This document shows, one piece after another, positions 16,001-23,119 of a stretch of DNA of 41,892 nt. The notes beneath the pieces were generated by a model. The model saw only the letters and a list, made by a program, of their open reading frames with translations, had not been told where the DNA came from and did no database searches. Origin of the DNA: Phycisphaerae bacterium (GTDB taxonomy: Bacteria > Planctomycetota > Phycisphaerae > Phycisphaerales > SM1A02); contig JAEUIT010000016.1 in the NCBI GenBank assembly GCA_016795035.1, positions 1 to 41,892 on the forward strand, read 5' to 3'. The translations under genes and the position numbers were made by a program. Position 1 is the first letter of the stretch; each line of letters starts with the position of its first letter.

Positions 16001-17762
16001 CTACGCCGAGTCGGGCGATCTCGCGAAGGCGACCGAAGCCTTCAACGAGGCCCTGAAGCGCGAGCCCGAGGCGACGCGCGACTCGTCGGCGGCCATCGCC
16101 GAGTACTGGTTCCAGCGGGCGCAGTGGGAGAAGGCGATCGAGAACTTCGAGCGCGTCGACCAGAAGATCGACTCGCGCTCGCTCTCGCTTCGCATGGCCG
16201 AGGCCTACGGAAAGCTCAAGCAGTTCGACAAGGCGAAGGCGAAGATCGCCGAGGCCGTGAAGGACGGCGGACGCGACGTGGTGATCGACCAGCTCGAGGC
16301 GAATCTCTCCGAAGGCCTGGGCGACGACCGTCGCGCGAAGGGCGACATCCAGGGCGCGATCGCGAGCTATGACGAAGGTCTCGCGGCGCTCGATCGCGCG
16401 GCCGTCGCCATGGCGAACAACCCGATCATCGCGATCCAGCAGGCGTCGCTCCTCCGCAAGGAGTTCGACGCGACGAACAACGAGGCGAAGCTCAAGGCGG
16501 CGCTCGCCGCCGCCGACCGCGCGACGAAGCTGCGTGCCGACTTCTGGCCGGCGGCGCAGGCGAAGTCGGAGCTTCTCCTTGCGATGCGCGACGTGAACGG
16601 CGCGATGGCCGAGCTCGAGCGATTCATGAAGGCGGCGCCGTCGTCGGTCGACGGCCGACGTCGCCTCGTCGAGATGCTCGCCGCGACGGGCAAGCTCGCC
16701 CGCGCGCAGGAGCTCGTGTCCGAGGCGATCGGCCTCGCCCCGAGCGACCCGCAGTGGTATCTCGCCCGCGGCGAACTCGAAGCGGCGCAGGGCCGCGTCG
16801 ACAGCGCGATCCTCGCCTTCGAGCAGGCGGACCGACTCCGCGCCGACCCGACGAACCTCGAGCGCATCACCGAGCTCAAGCTCCGTCGGCCGTCGCCTGA
16901 TTGGCAGGACATCCTCGCGGGCCTCCGCGCCCGCACGGACGACCTCAAGGCCTCGCCCTATCTCCAAGGTGCGGTTGCCGCGGCGATGTACAACGCCGGC
17001 GACACCCGACGCGGCATCGACGCGCTCCGCGAGAGCTATCGCAGCGCGCGAGCGATGGTCGCCGCGAATCCGGAGAATCAGCGAGCGCTTGACCGCTGGT
17101 ACGCGACGCTTCGCTTCGTCTATCCGACCGCCAACACGGCGGACGCCGAGAAGTTCGTGATGGAGGCGAGCGAAGGCAAGCCCACCGCGCAGGACCTCCG
17201 GTGGCTGGCGGAGATGTGGGCGGCGACCGGTGCGAGCGGCTCGAGCCGCGCGATCGAGACCGCGCAGCGTGCGATCGCCGCCGACGACAAGAAGAACAAG
17301 GCGCTGACGGCGCGACTCTTCGACATCATCGGTGGCGTGAAGTTCTCGTCGGGCGATTGCACGGGCGCGCTCGAAGCCTTCGGCAAGGCCGCGGAGACGC
17401 TCCCCGACGAACCCGCCATCCTCAACAACTTCGCCTACGTCGCGGCCGAATGCGGCACCGACCTCAAGCCGGCGATCGCCGCCGCGGAACGGGCGGCGCA
17501 GATCGCCAGCAGCAACGCCGATTACCTCGACACCTTCGGCTACGTCCTCTTCAAGTCCGGAGACCGCAGTCGCGCCAAGCAGGTCTTGAACGACTCGCTG
17601 CGCGTGCGGGAGACCGCCAGCGCGAACTACCACCTCGCCCTGATCGCGGTCGCCGAGAACGACAAGGACGGGGCCCGAAGCTTCCTCAAGGCCGCTGGCG
17701 ACTTGGGCCCGGATCCGCTTCTTCAGAAGCAGATCAACGAACTCATCCAGCAACTGCGCTGA
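13020..17762 (+). CDS. Giant membrane-anchored TPR-repeat protein of the exosortase locus
   Basis: At 1580 residues this is the largest gene in the window. A single N-terminal hydrophobic helix (about 8-28) is followed by tetratricopeptide repeats over most of the length, for example HLRAGDTAFAAGDFRKAADS near 39-58, MWRLMGYAYEQAGDLPAALR near 780-800 and LRMAEAYGKLKQFDKAKAK near 1058-1078. The last repeats (about 1435-1580) are clean TPRs. No lipobox is seen. It resembles in position the TPR protein (PrsT-type) often found with exosortase and PEP-CTERM loci, but those are usually shorter. It probably faces the periplasm and acts as an assembly scaffold for polysaccharide or sorted proteins; that is inference. 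The start is the first ATG, with a weak Shine-Dalgarno. Confidence 0.85.
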   Translation: MARLNKKLLFVVTLGSALTVGVGGVVFYQTYRGDPMRHLRAGDTAFAAGDFRKAADSYGRAISKRQSDLSFYAKYLDAASRVVPESASEAQERYNLYIGTLARRAQISRGDAALWQVLLDELRLQGEILSTSETWRVVADRIQNEMLSSLGETDPLVPLGAAYYGYAQAQRADAVTADERSKYSSQIEAAIPSLKDRPLDLAYGALLRLAFNDARTLAAAGQKDRADIAWKTFDELLAKAQAASPNGANVQQMALERLALRRQNGDTAVTEAMVDAASSKLMADVLASDDAVDVFNTWRTVGASNGSKGFDLASTFLETYLAKHPDAILHRHALARTLQSVDLDRAEAQAKAIVAAPRLPVSLMSATQEEIRVSAAVQLFDIEFIRFSAAKDEAARAASLANLEKLRAEVAELTKGSANNFVVTKADGKLLFAKEDFAGAAQKFNELMKAGALVDAELYVLASLTAERQNMLGSALENAVAGLDLVPGNIDLIERKAGLEQQLGRFDEARRTAEIGLTIQPDNARLLKLRELAGNASQPLGVNPDDPRIKALVEAERAFAAKDLAKADSILSPVLEKYPDDVSILTAMAQLRFSQDKRDEALKFARRGLELSPGNKKLLQLVAFLESDDPVQRVITLVSQQHPEGPERVVWTYVRLGNLADQTEIGLPAVQRGNPTEADRQAKLIPAMRTAEAEWKTKAYGIDPFHPAILDLEFTRAIAKKDYDAANKIVATASEKSKDAALPFMLKARLAVETKKYGEAVSTVQQAFDRNLDSADMWRLMGYAYEQAGDLPAALRAYAEGYKRDPLNMNNARAYVSSLIKSGERQQALVILREARKVAVDDAEIGDIWIQLEYEIGDRSLARSMREGRYRLAPTDKRNALALATMLSELQPNREDIGDERGVTKYNPPQWQALDEATRQREINAARDAWRRKSDTIFAELIAADPANPELALVRAATYRRQGKLPEAEGAIKSLITRAGDKATPPMFVALGMHYAESGDLAKATEAFNEALKREPEATRDSSAAIAEYWFQRAQWEKAIENFERVDQKIDSRSLSLRMAEAYGKLKQFDKAKAKIAEAVKDGGRDVVIDQLEANLSEGLGDDRRAKGDIQGAIASYDEGLAALDRAAVAMANNPIIAIQQASLLRKEFDATNNEAKLKAALAAADRATKLRADFWPAAQAKSELLLAMRDVNGAMAELERFMKAAPSSVDGRRRLVEMLAATGKLARAQELVSEAIGLAPSDPQWYLARGELEAAQGRVDSAILAFEQADRLRADPTNLERITELKLRRPSPDWQDILAGLRARTDDLKASPYLQGAVAAAMYNAGDTRRGIDALRESYRSARAMVAANPENQRALDRWYATLRFVYPTANTADAEKFVMEASEGKPTAQDLRWLAEMWAATGASGSSRAIETAQRAIAADDKKNKALTARLFDIIGGVKFSSGDCTGALEAFGKAAETLPDEPAILNNFAYVAAECGTDLKPAIAAAERAAQIASSNADYLDTFGYVLFKSGDRSRAKQVLNDSLRVRETASANYHLALIAVAENDKDGARSFLKAAGDLGPDPLLQKQINELIQQLR

Positions 17763-17801
17763 ACTATTCGCCGATAGCATCGATTCGACGAGGACTCGCC
17801 A

Positions 17802-19994
17802 ATGACCATGACCGCCAGCCGGCCCACCTCCGACCGACCTGCTTCGCCTCGCCCGGCGTCGGCAGGCGCCTCGTCCATGGGTCCGCGAATCGATCCGATG
17901 CGGGTTCTCAGGCAGAACCAGTGGAAGATCGTGATCGCGGGAGCGCTGGGCGTGGCCGTCGGCATCGGGGCGAAGCTCGCCCTCGACCAGGTCTATCCGC
18001 TCTACAGCGGACAGGTCCTCTTCGAGTTGCGTTCGGTGGTGCAGAGCCCCGACGACCTCACCGCGCGTGAGGAGCGCTCCGAGGAGGCGGTCGAACGTCT
18101 TGGCCAGACCGAAGCGGCGCGACTCCTGAGCCGTCCGTTGCTCGAGCAGGCGCTCCGCAACCAGGACGTCGAAGGCACCGCGTGGGCGAACAAGTTCCGC
18201 GACGACGCCGGCATCTTCGACATCCCGAGCGCGGTCGACGAGCTGATGGACGACCTCGCCGCGAGCTATCGCCGCCGCACGCAGTACTTCCAGCTCGGCT
18301 GGTCGACGCACGTGCCCGGCGACGTTCCGATCGTCCTCAACCGCATCGCCGACACCTACATCGCGGTGAAGGGCAAGCAGGACGACTCGCGCTTCGAGAA
18401 GAACCGCCAGCTCTACAAGAAGCAGCTCGACTCGCTCGACGCCGACCTCGCGCTCATCCAGCGCCAGATCGGCGAACACATGCGCGACACGAACCTGACG
18501 ACGTCGAGCCCCAACGCTCCGGCGATGGACATCACGACGGCGATGCAGGACACGATGCGGAACATCAACGAGACGCAGGCGCAGCTCTCGATCGCCGGCA
18601 GCCGTCGTGACCAGACGAAGGCAAAGATCGAAGGCCGTCTCGCGCCGTCGTCGGAAGACATGCGGCGCGCGGAAGAAGACCCGGTCGTCCTGCGCCTCGC
18701 GTCGACCGTCAAGGATCTGCGCATCGGCTACGAGAACGACAAGGACAAATTCGGCGACACGCACCCGCAGCTTCGCACGTCGAAGCGCCTCTATGAGGCG
18801 GCCGAGGCCGAGCGCGACGCCGAGATCAAGCGCATCGTCGAGAACAACCTCCACGCCGACTTCAAGCTCTACTCCGACCAGGCGGAGAGCTACGCCCAGC
18901 TCCTCCGCGAGTATCAGGACGAGTACACGAAGAAGGAGGAGGCGCTCAAGAAATCCGCGTCGAACCAGACCACGCTCGCGGAAATGCAGGACAAGCAGGC
19001 GCGGCTCCAGGAGTCGCGCTCGCGCACGCTCGACCTGATCGCCGCGCTCGACACGCTCAAGATGCGTGAAGACGCCCGCGCGGTCACGATCGCGCAGCCC
19101 TGCTCGACGCCGCGCGAGAAGAGCTTCCCGAAGTGGTCGGTCATGGTGGCGCTCGGCGGACTCGCCGGCGTCCTCCTCATGCTCGGCTTCGCGTTCCTCC
19201 GCGAGATCCTCGACCAGCGCGTGCGCTACGCGAGCGACCTGACCGGGATCCCGGGCCGCATCCTCGGCATCGTGCCCGACGTCGAGGAGGATCCGACCGG
19301 CATCAAGCGCGCCGAGAACGCGATCCGCGAGGCGCCGCAGTCGGTCGTGGCTGAAACGTTGAGACAGGCCTCGGGCCAGATCCTCAAGCAGCTCAAGTCG
19401 GGCAGCCATCGCACGCTGCTCGTCTTCGGCGGCATGCCCGGCGCGGGCGTCACCGCGATCCTCACGAACCTCGCCGAGAGCATGGCGTGGGGCGGCAAGC
19501 GCGTGCTTCTCCTCGACGCGAACTTCCGTCGTCCCGGCCTTTCGGCGGCGCTCGGCGTCGATCCGAACGCGCCCGGCTTCGGCGAACTGCTCACCGGCAA
19601 GGTGACGGTCGACAAGGCCGTGCGCGAGTTGACCGAGCGCATCCACCTGATCGGCGCCGGGGCTCCCGAGCACCGCGTCTACGAGCGTCTCTCGACGCAG
19701 GCGACCGACGACGTCCTTCACCGCCTGCGCGATCAGTACGACATCGTCCTGATCGACGCGCCGCCCGCGGTCGTCGCGGGCGACGCGATCGCGCTCGCGG
19801 GCAAGGTCGACGCGACGGTCCTCGTCGTCCGCGCGTTCCAGGAGCAGCGCGGTCTCGTCTCGCGTCTCGTGCACCAGTTGCACGACATGCCGAGCTCCTT
19901 CCTTGGCATCATCCTGAACCGGCCGCGCAGCGCCGCCGGCGGCTACTTCCGCAAGAACTTCGAGACGATGGCGAGCTACGCCGGGAAGAAGTGA
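17802..19994 (+). CDS. Wzc-like polysaccharide co-polymerase / BY-kinase-like protein with degenerate P-loop
   Basis: The 730-residue inner-membrane protein shows the Wzc layout: TM1 about 42-60, a periplasmic Wzz-like coiled-coil region about 70-440, TM2 about 445-467, then a cytoplasmic ParA/BY-kinase-like domain. Its Walker A text is GGMPGAGVT (543-551), so the invariant Lys is Val550. Walker A' reads LLDANFRRP (570-578), with Asn574 for the usual second Asp. Walker B (VLIDAPP, Asp652) is kept. The C terminus has only two Tyr (715, 726) instead of a tyrosine cluster. It may therefore act structurally in chain-length control rather than as an active kinase. It follows the TPR gene by 39 nt and precedes the epimerase by 13 nt. 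Confidence 0.9.
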   Translation: MTMTASRPTSDRPASPRPASAGASSMGPRIDPMRVLRQNQWKIVIAGALGVAVGIGAKLALDQVYPLYSGQVLFELRSVVQSPDDLTAREERSEEAVERLGQTEAARLLSRPLLEQALRNQDVEGTAWANKFRDDAGIFDIPSAVDELMDDLAASYRRRTQYFQLGWSTHVPGDVPIVLNRIADTYIAVKGKQDDSRFEKNRQLYKKQLDSLDADLALIQRQIGEHMRDTNLTTSSPNAPAMDITTAMQDTMRNINETQAQLSIAGSRRDQTKAKIEGRLAPSSEDMRRAEEDPVVLRLASTVKDLRIGYENDKDKFGDTHPQLRTSKRLYEAAEAERDAEIKRIVENNLHADFKLYSDQAESYAQLLREYQDEYTKKEEALKKSASNQTTLAEMQDKQARLQESRSRTLDLIAALDTLKMREDARAVTIAQPCSTPREKSFPKWSVMVALGGLAGVLLMLGFAFLREILDQRVRYASDLTGIPGRILGIVPDVEEDPTGIKRAENAIREAPQSVVAETLRQASGQILKQLKSGSHRTLLVFGGMPGAGVTAILTNLAESMAWGGKRVLLLDANFRRPGLSAALGVDPNAPGFGELLTGKVTVDKAVRELTERIHLIGAGAPEHRVYERLSTQATDDVLHRLRDQYDIVLIDAPPAVVAGDAIALAGKVDATVLVVRAFQEQRGLVSRLVHQLHDMPSSFLGIILNRPRSAAGGYFRKNFETMASYAGKK

Positions 19995-20007
19995 CCGGCG
20001 ACGACGC

Positions 20008-21057
20008 ATGGCAGATTCGACCGCCCAACGACGCACGCTCGTCACCGGTGGTGCGGGCTTCATCGGCTCGCACCTCGTCGAGCGGCTTCTTGCGCGCGGC
20101 GATCGGGTCACCGTGATCGACGACTTCTCGACCGGCCGCCGCGAGAACCTCGATCCGGTTCGCGCCACGCCTGCCGGCGCGACGCGACTCCGCGTGATCA
20201 ACGACGCCGCGTCGGCCGGGCTCGCGCGGCTCGACCCGCGCGACTTCGACGAGATCTATCACCTCGCCGCCGCGGTGGGCGTGCGCCTCGTCATCGAGGA
20301 GCCGATCCGCACGATCGAGACGAACGTGCACGAGGCGTCGGCGGTGTTGCGCTTCGCCGCCGAGACGCGCGTGCCGCTTCTCATGGCGTCGACGAGCGAG
20401 GTGTACGGCAAGAACGCGAAGACGCCGTTCTCCGAGGACGACGACGTCACGTACGGCCCGACCATCTTCAGCCGTTGGTCGTACGCCTGCTCGAAGGCGA
20501 TCGACGAGTACCTCTCGCTCGCCTACCACGCGCAGCACGGGCTGCCGGTCACGGTCGTGCGCTTCTTCAACACCGTGGGCCCGCGCCAAGTCGGTCGCTA
20601 CGGCATGGTGTTGCCGCGCTTCGTCCGCGCGGCGATGCGCGGCGAGCCGCTTGACGTCCATGGCGACGGCACGCAGAGCCGCTGCTTCTGCGACGCCCGC
20701 GACTCCGTGCCGGCGTTGATGAAGCTCCTCGACGGCGGCCGCTTCGCCGGACAGATCTTCAACCTCGGCCACGACGAACCGATCACGATCCTCGCGCTCG
20801 CCGAACTCGTGAAGCGCACGCTCGGCTCGTCGTCGCCCGTGCGGCTGATCCCGTATTCGGAGGCGTTCGCGCCCGGGTTCGACGATCTTCTCGTTCGTCA
20901 GCCTGACTTGCGGCGCATCCGCGCGGCGATCGGCTTCCGGCAGACGATCACGCTCGAATCGACCATTCGCGACATCGCCGCCGAGCTCGCGCTTCATCCC
21001 GAAGCCGACGCCCCCGAGATGGCGGCGCCGACGAATCGACCGAAGGAGGCGCGATGA
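20008..21057 (+). CDS. NAD-dependent sugar-nucleotide epimerase/decarboxylase (extended SDR)
   Basis: This extended short-chain dehydrogenase acts on nucleotide sugars. It has 349 residues. The NAD-binding motif TGGAGFIGSH starts at residue 13, and Asp38/Asp39 follow beta2. The catalytic set is Ser/Thr 128-130 in ASTSEVYG and Tyr159-x3-Lys163 (WSYACSK). RFFNTVGPRQ and the FNLGHDEP region fit UDP-glucose 4-epimerase or UDP-glucuronate decarboxylase relatives. Which of these it is cannot be settled from sequence reading alone. It likely supplies an activated sugar for the polysaccharide built by this locus. Its stop overlaps the start of the glycosyl-transferase gene by 4 nt (ATGA). Confidence 0.9.
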   Translation: MADSTAQRRTLVTGGAGFIGSHLVERLLARGDRVTVIDDFSTGRRENLDPVRATPAGATRLRVINDAASAGLARLDPRDFDEIYHLAAAVGVRLVIEEPIRTIETNVHEASAVLRFAAETRVPLLMASTSEVYGKNAKTPFSEDDDVTYGPTIFSRWSYACSKAIDEYLSLAYHAQHGLPVTVVRFFNTVGPRQVGRYGMVLPRFVRAAMRGEPLDVHGDGTQSRCFCDARDSVPALMKLLDGGRFAGQIFNLGHDEPITILALAELVKRTLGSSSPVRLIPYSEAFAPGFDDLLVRQPDLRRIRAAIGFRQTITLESTIRDIAAELALHPEADAPEMAAPTNRPKEAR

Positions 21058-22382
21058 ACGTGCCCCCTCCGTTGCCGGCGCCGTCGCCTGACGCGGTGGT
21101 CGCGGCCGAACCGCTGACCGCGCTCGAGCTCCTGAACTCGTACGCGCCGGTCTTCCTGATCGCGTTCGTCGTCACGCTCGTCGTGACGCCGCTCATCCGT
21201 CGCGTCGCGGTCTCCTTCGAGATCATCGACAAGCCCGACCAGACGCGCAAGCAGCACTCGTTCCCGATCGCGTACCTCGGTGGCCTCGCGGTCTTCTTCG
21301 GCGTCCTCGTCGGGATCATCCTGAGTTTCTCGCTGACCTCGGGAGTGGCCGGCGACTTGATGCACGTGCCGCTGTCGGTCGTGCTCGGGCTTCTCGCCAT
21401 CACGATCACCGGTCTCGCCGACGACACGTGGGGCCTCGATCCGCGGCTCAAGGTCTCCGGCCAGCTGATCGCCGCGGCGGCGCTCGCGATCCAGAACGTC
21501 GGCACGCGCGTCGCCGAAGGCGCGCTTGCGAACACGATCGGCCCCGCGAACGACACGCTCTTCACGGTCGGCTCGTTCGTCGTGCAGAACGGCGACCTCT
21601 ACTACTGGATCGGCATCGCGCTCATCGCGATCTTCGTCCTCGGCGGCTGCAACGCGGCGAACCTGATCGACGGCCTCGACGGCCTCCTCTCGGGCACCGT
21701 CGCCATCATGATGCTCGGCTTCCTGGCCGTGAGCCTGATGATGGCGACCACGTTCACCGAGACGAGCGCCGACGACTCGCTCGCGGGCGCCCGGATCGTG
21801 ATCTGCCTCGCGACGCTCGGCGCGGTGCTCGGCTTCCTGCCGTGGAATTGGAACCCGGCGGTGATCTTCCTCGGCGACACCGGCAGCCTTCTTCTCGGCT
21901 ACCTCTCGGTCGTCGTGATCCTCATGTTCGGCGAGCACGGCCACACGCATCTCGTCCTGGCCGGTCTCATCATCTTCGCGCTGCCGATCATGGACACCGC
22001 GCTCGCGATCGTGCGTCGCCGCCTCGCCGGCGTGCCCTTCTCGACCCCCGACTCGAACCACCTGCATCACCAGGTGAAGCGAGCCACGGGCGGCGTGAAG
22101 AGCGCGGTCCTCACGCTCTACGGCGTCAGCGCGGCGTTCGCGGCGGTCGGTGCGACCGTCGCCGGACTCGTGATCTACCGGATCGTCCGCTTCCAGATCG
22201 GCTACGCGATCGCGATCGTCCTCTTCGGCTTCGTGATGGCGATCGCCTTCAAGGCGGCCCGCCGACAACTGTGGGACGCCGCGGCGAAGCAGGCGGACGG
22301 AAGCGGCTCCAAGAGCGCCACGGGAACCGGCGCCGCGGCGGGCGAACAGCCGGCCCGCGAGACCGCCGGCTCGACGCGCTAA
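21054..22382 (+). CDS. WecA/MraY-family undecaprenyl-phosphate sugar-1-phosphate transferase
   Basis: This polytopic membrane enzyme moves a sugar-1-phosphate (often GlcNAc-1-P) from a UDP-sugar to undecaprenyl phosphate, starting a lipid-linked glycan. It has 442 residues and about 11 hydrophobic segments. Family motifs are in order: GLADD near 120-124, the long NAANLIDGLDGLLSG near 198-212, FLGDTGSLLLGY near 273-284 and HLHHQ near 335-340. The last is the histidine motif of the WecA side of the family, which argues for polysaccharide initiation rather than MraY function. A Gly/Ala/Ser-rich cytoplasmic tail ends the protein. It overlaps the epimerase gene by 4 nt and is last in the locus. 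Confidence 0.92.
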   Translation: MNVPPPLPAPSPDAVVAAEPLTALELLNSYAPVFLIAFVVTLVVTPLIRRVAVSFEIIDKPDQTRKQHSFPIAYLGGLAVFFGVLVGIILSFSLTSGVAGDLMHVPLSVVLGLLAITITGLADDTWGLDPRLKVSGQLIAAAALAIQNVGTRVAEGALANTIGPANDTLFTVGSFVVQNGDLYYWIGIALIAIFVLGGCNAANLIDGLDGLLSGTVAIMMLGFLAVSLMMATTFTETSADDSLAGARIVICLATLGAVLGFLPWNWNPAVIFLGDTGSLLLGYLSVVVILMFGEHGHTHLVLAGLIIFALPIMDTALAIVRRRLAGVPFSTPDSNHLHHQVKRATGGVKSAVLTLYGVSAAFAAVGATVAGLVIYRIVRFQIGYAIAIVLFGFVMAIAFKAARRQLWDAAAKQADGSGSKSATGTGAAAGEQPARETAGSTR

Positions 22383-22415
22383 CAACGCACGCGTTCCCCG
22401 GCTCGACGACCTGCA

Positions 22416-22451
22416 ACGTCCGTTTCGGACGTGCGCGCCAATTGGCGCTTT
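22416..22451 (+). terminator. Possible weak terminator after the polysaccharide locus
   Basis: Two adjacent hairpins follow the stop of the transferase: a 7-bp stem (22416-22422 with 22426-22432, loop TTT) and a 5-bp stem (22435-22439 with 22444-22448), then only TTT. The U-run is short, so termination is not certain. Confidence 0.4.
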
Positions 22452-22562
22452 CCTCATCGACCCGGAGCGCCTTCGACGTCGTTGGCCACTGGGGTCGGCG
22501 CGGGTGTCCTACCGGCGTTGACGCGCGCGAAGGGAGGCCGGCATGCACTATCGTGGACGCGC

Positions 22563-23075
22563 ATGCCGGTCCCCATCCCGCAACTCCTTCCGGAGGTCTA
22601 CGACCAGTTGCGAGCCTTGGCGGACGCACACCTTCGACATGAGCGGGCCGGACACACGCTTCAGGCGACGGCGCTCGCCCATGAGGCGTACGCCAAGCTG
22701 GCCGCGAGGCCCGGCGCCGTGGTGAACGACGAGCGTCACTTCCTCGCGCTGGCGGCGCAGGCGATCCGTCGCGTGCTGGTCGACCACGCTCGCGCCAAGA
22801 GCCGCGCGAAGCGCGGCGGCGCGGCGCTTCGCGAGGCTTCCGACGCGCTCGACACGGTGGCCGCCCCCGACACGACCGACGTCGTGGCGCTCGACGACGC
22901 GCTCGAGGCCCTCGCGGCGAGCAATCCGCGCCAGGCGCAGGTCGTCGAACTGAAGTACTTCGGAGGGCTCACCGCGGAGCAGGCCGCCGACATCCTCGGC
23001 GTGACCTCTCGAACGGTCGAGAACGACTGGGCGTTCGCGCGGGCGTGGCTGCGCGACCACCTCAGAGGTCGCTAA
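22563..23075 (+). CDS. ECF-like sigma factor (planctomycete type paired with a kinase)
   Basis: The 170-residue sigma factor has a region 2 of the RXLADAHLRHERAGHTLQATALAHEAYAKL kind (about 17-46) and a helix FLALAAQAIRRVLVDHARAKSRAKRGG (about 60-86). Region 4 spans about 115-165 with LTAEQAADILGVTSRTVENDWAFARAWL. This layout is the ECF subfamily (TIGR02999-like) common in planctomycetes and some acidobacteria. The ATG at 22563 is chosen because homology begins there, although the open frame extends back to 22431. No anti-sigma gene adjoins; instead a Ser/Thr kinase with WD40 repeats starts 44 nt downstream, so phosphorylation probably replaces a classical anti-sigma in this pair (inference). 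Confidence 0.92.
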   Translation: MPVPIPQLLPEVYDQLRALADAHLRHERAGHTLQATALAHEAYAKLAARPGAVVNDERHFLALAAQAIRRVLVDHARAKSRAKRGGAALREASDALDTVAAPDTTDVVALDDALEALAASNPRQAQVVELKYFGGLTAEQAADILGVTSRTVENDWAFARAWLRDHLRGR

Positions 23076-23119
23076 GAGCACCGCGGCGCTCGCCCGTTCG
23101 CCGCGACCCCGAGCACCGC

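Noticed and set aside
14733..20201. An 1822-codon open frame on the minus strand.
   Set aside because: It lies opposite the TPR and Wzc-like genes, which have clear domains. In GC3-rich genes the antisense frame rarely meets stop codons. The antisense protein is Arg/Glu/Leu-rich with no domain.
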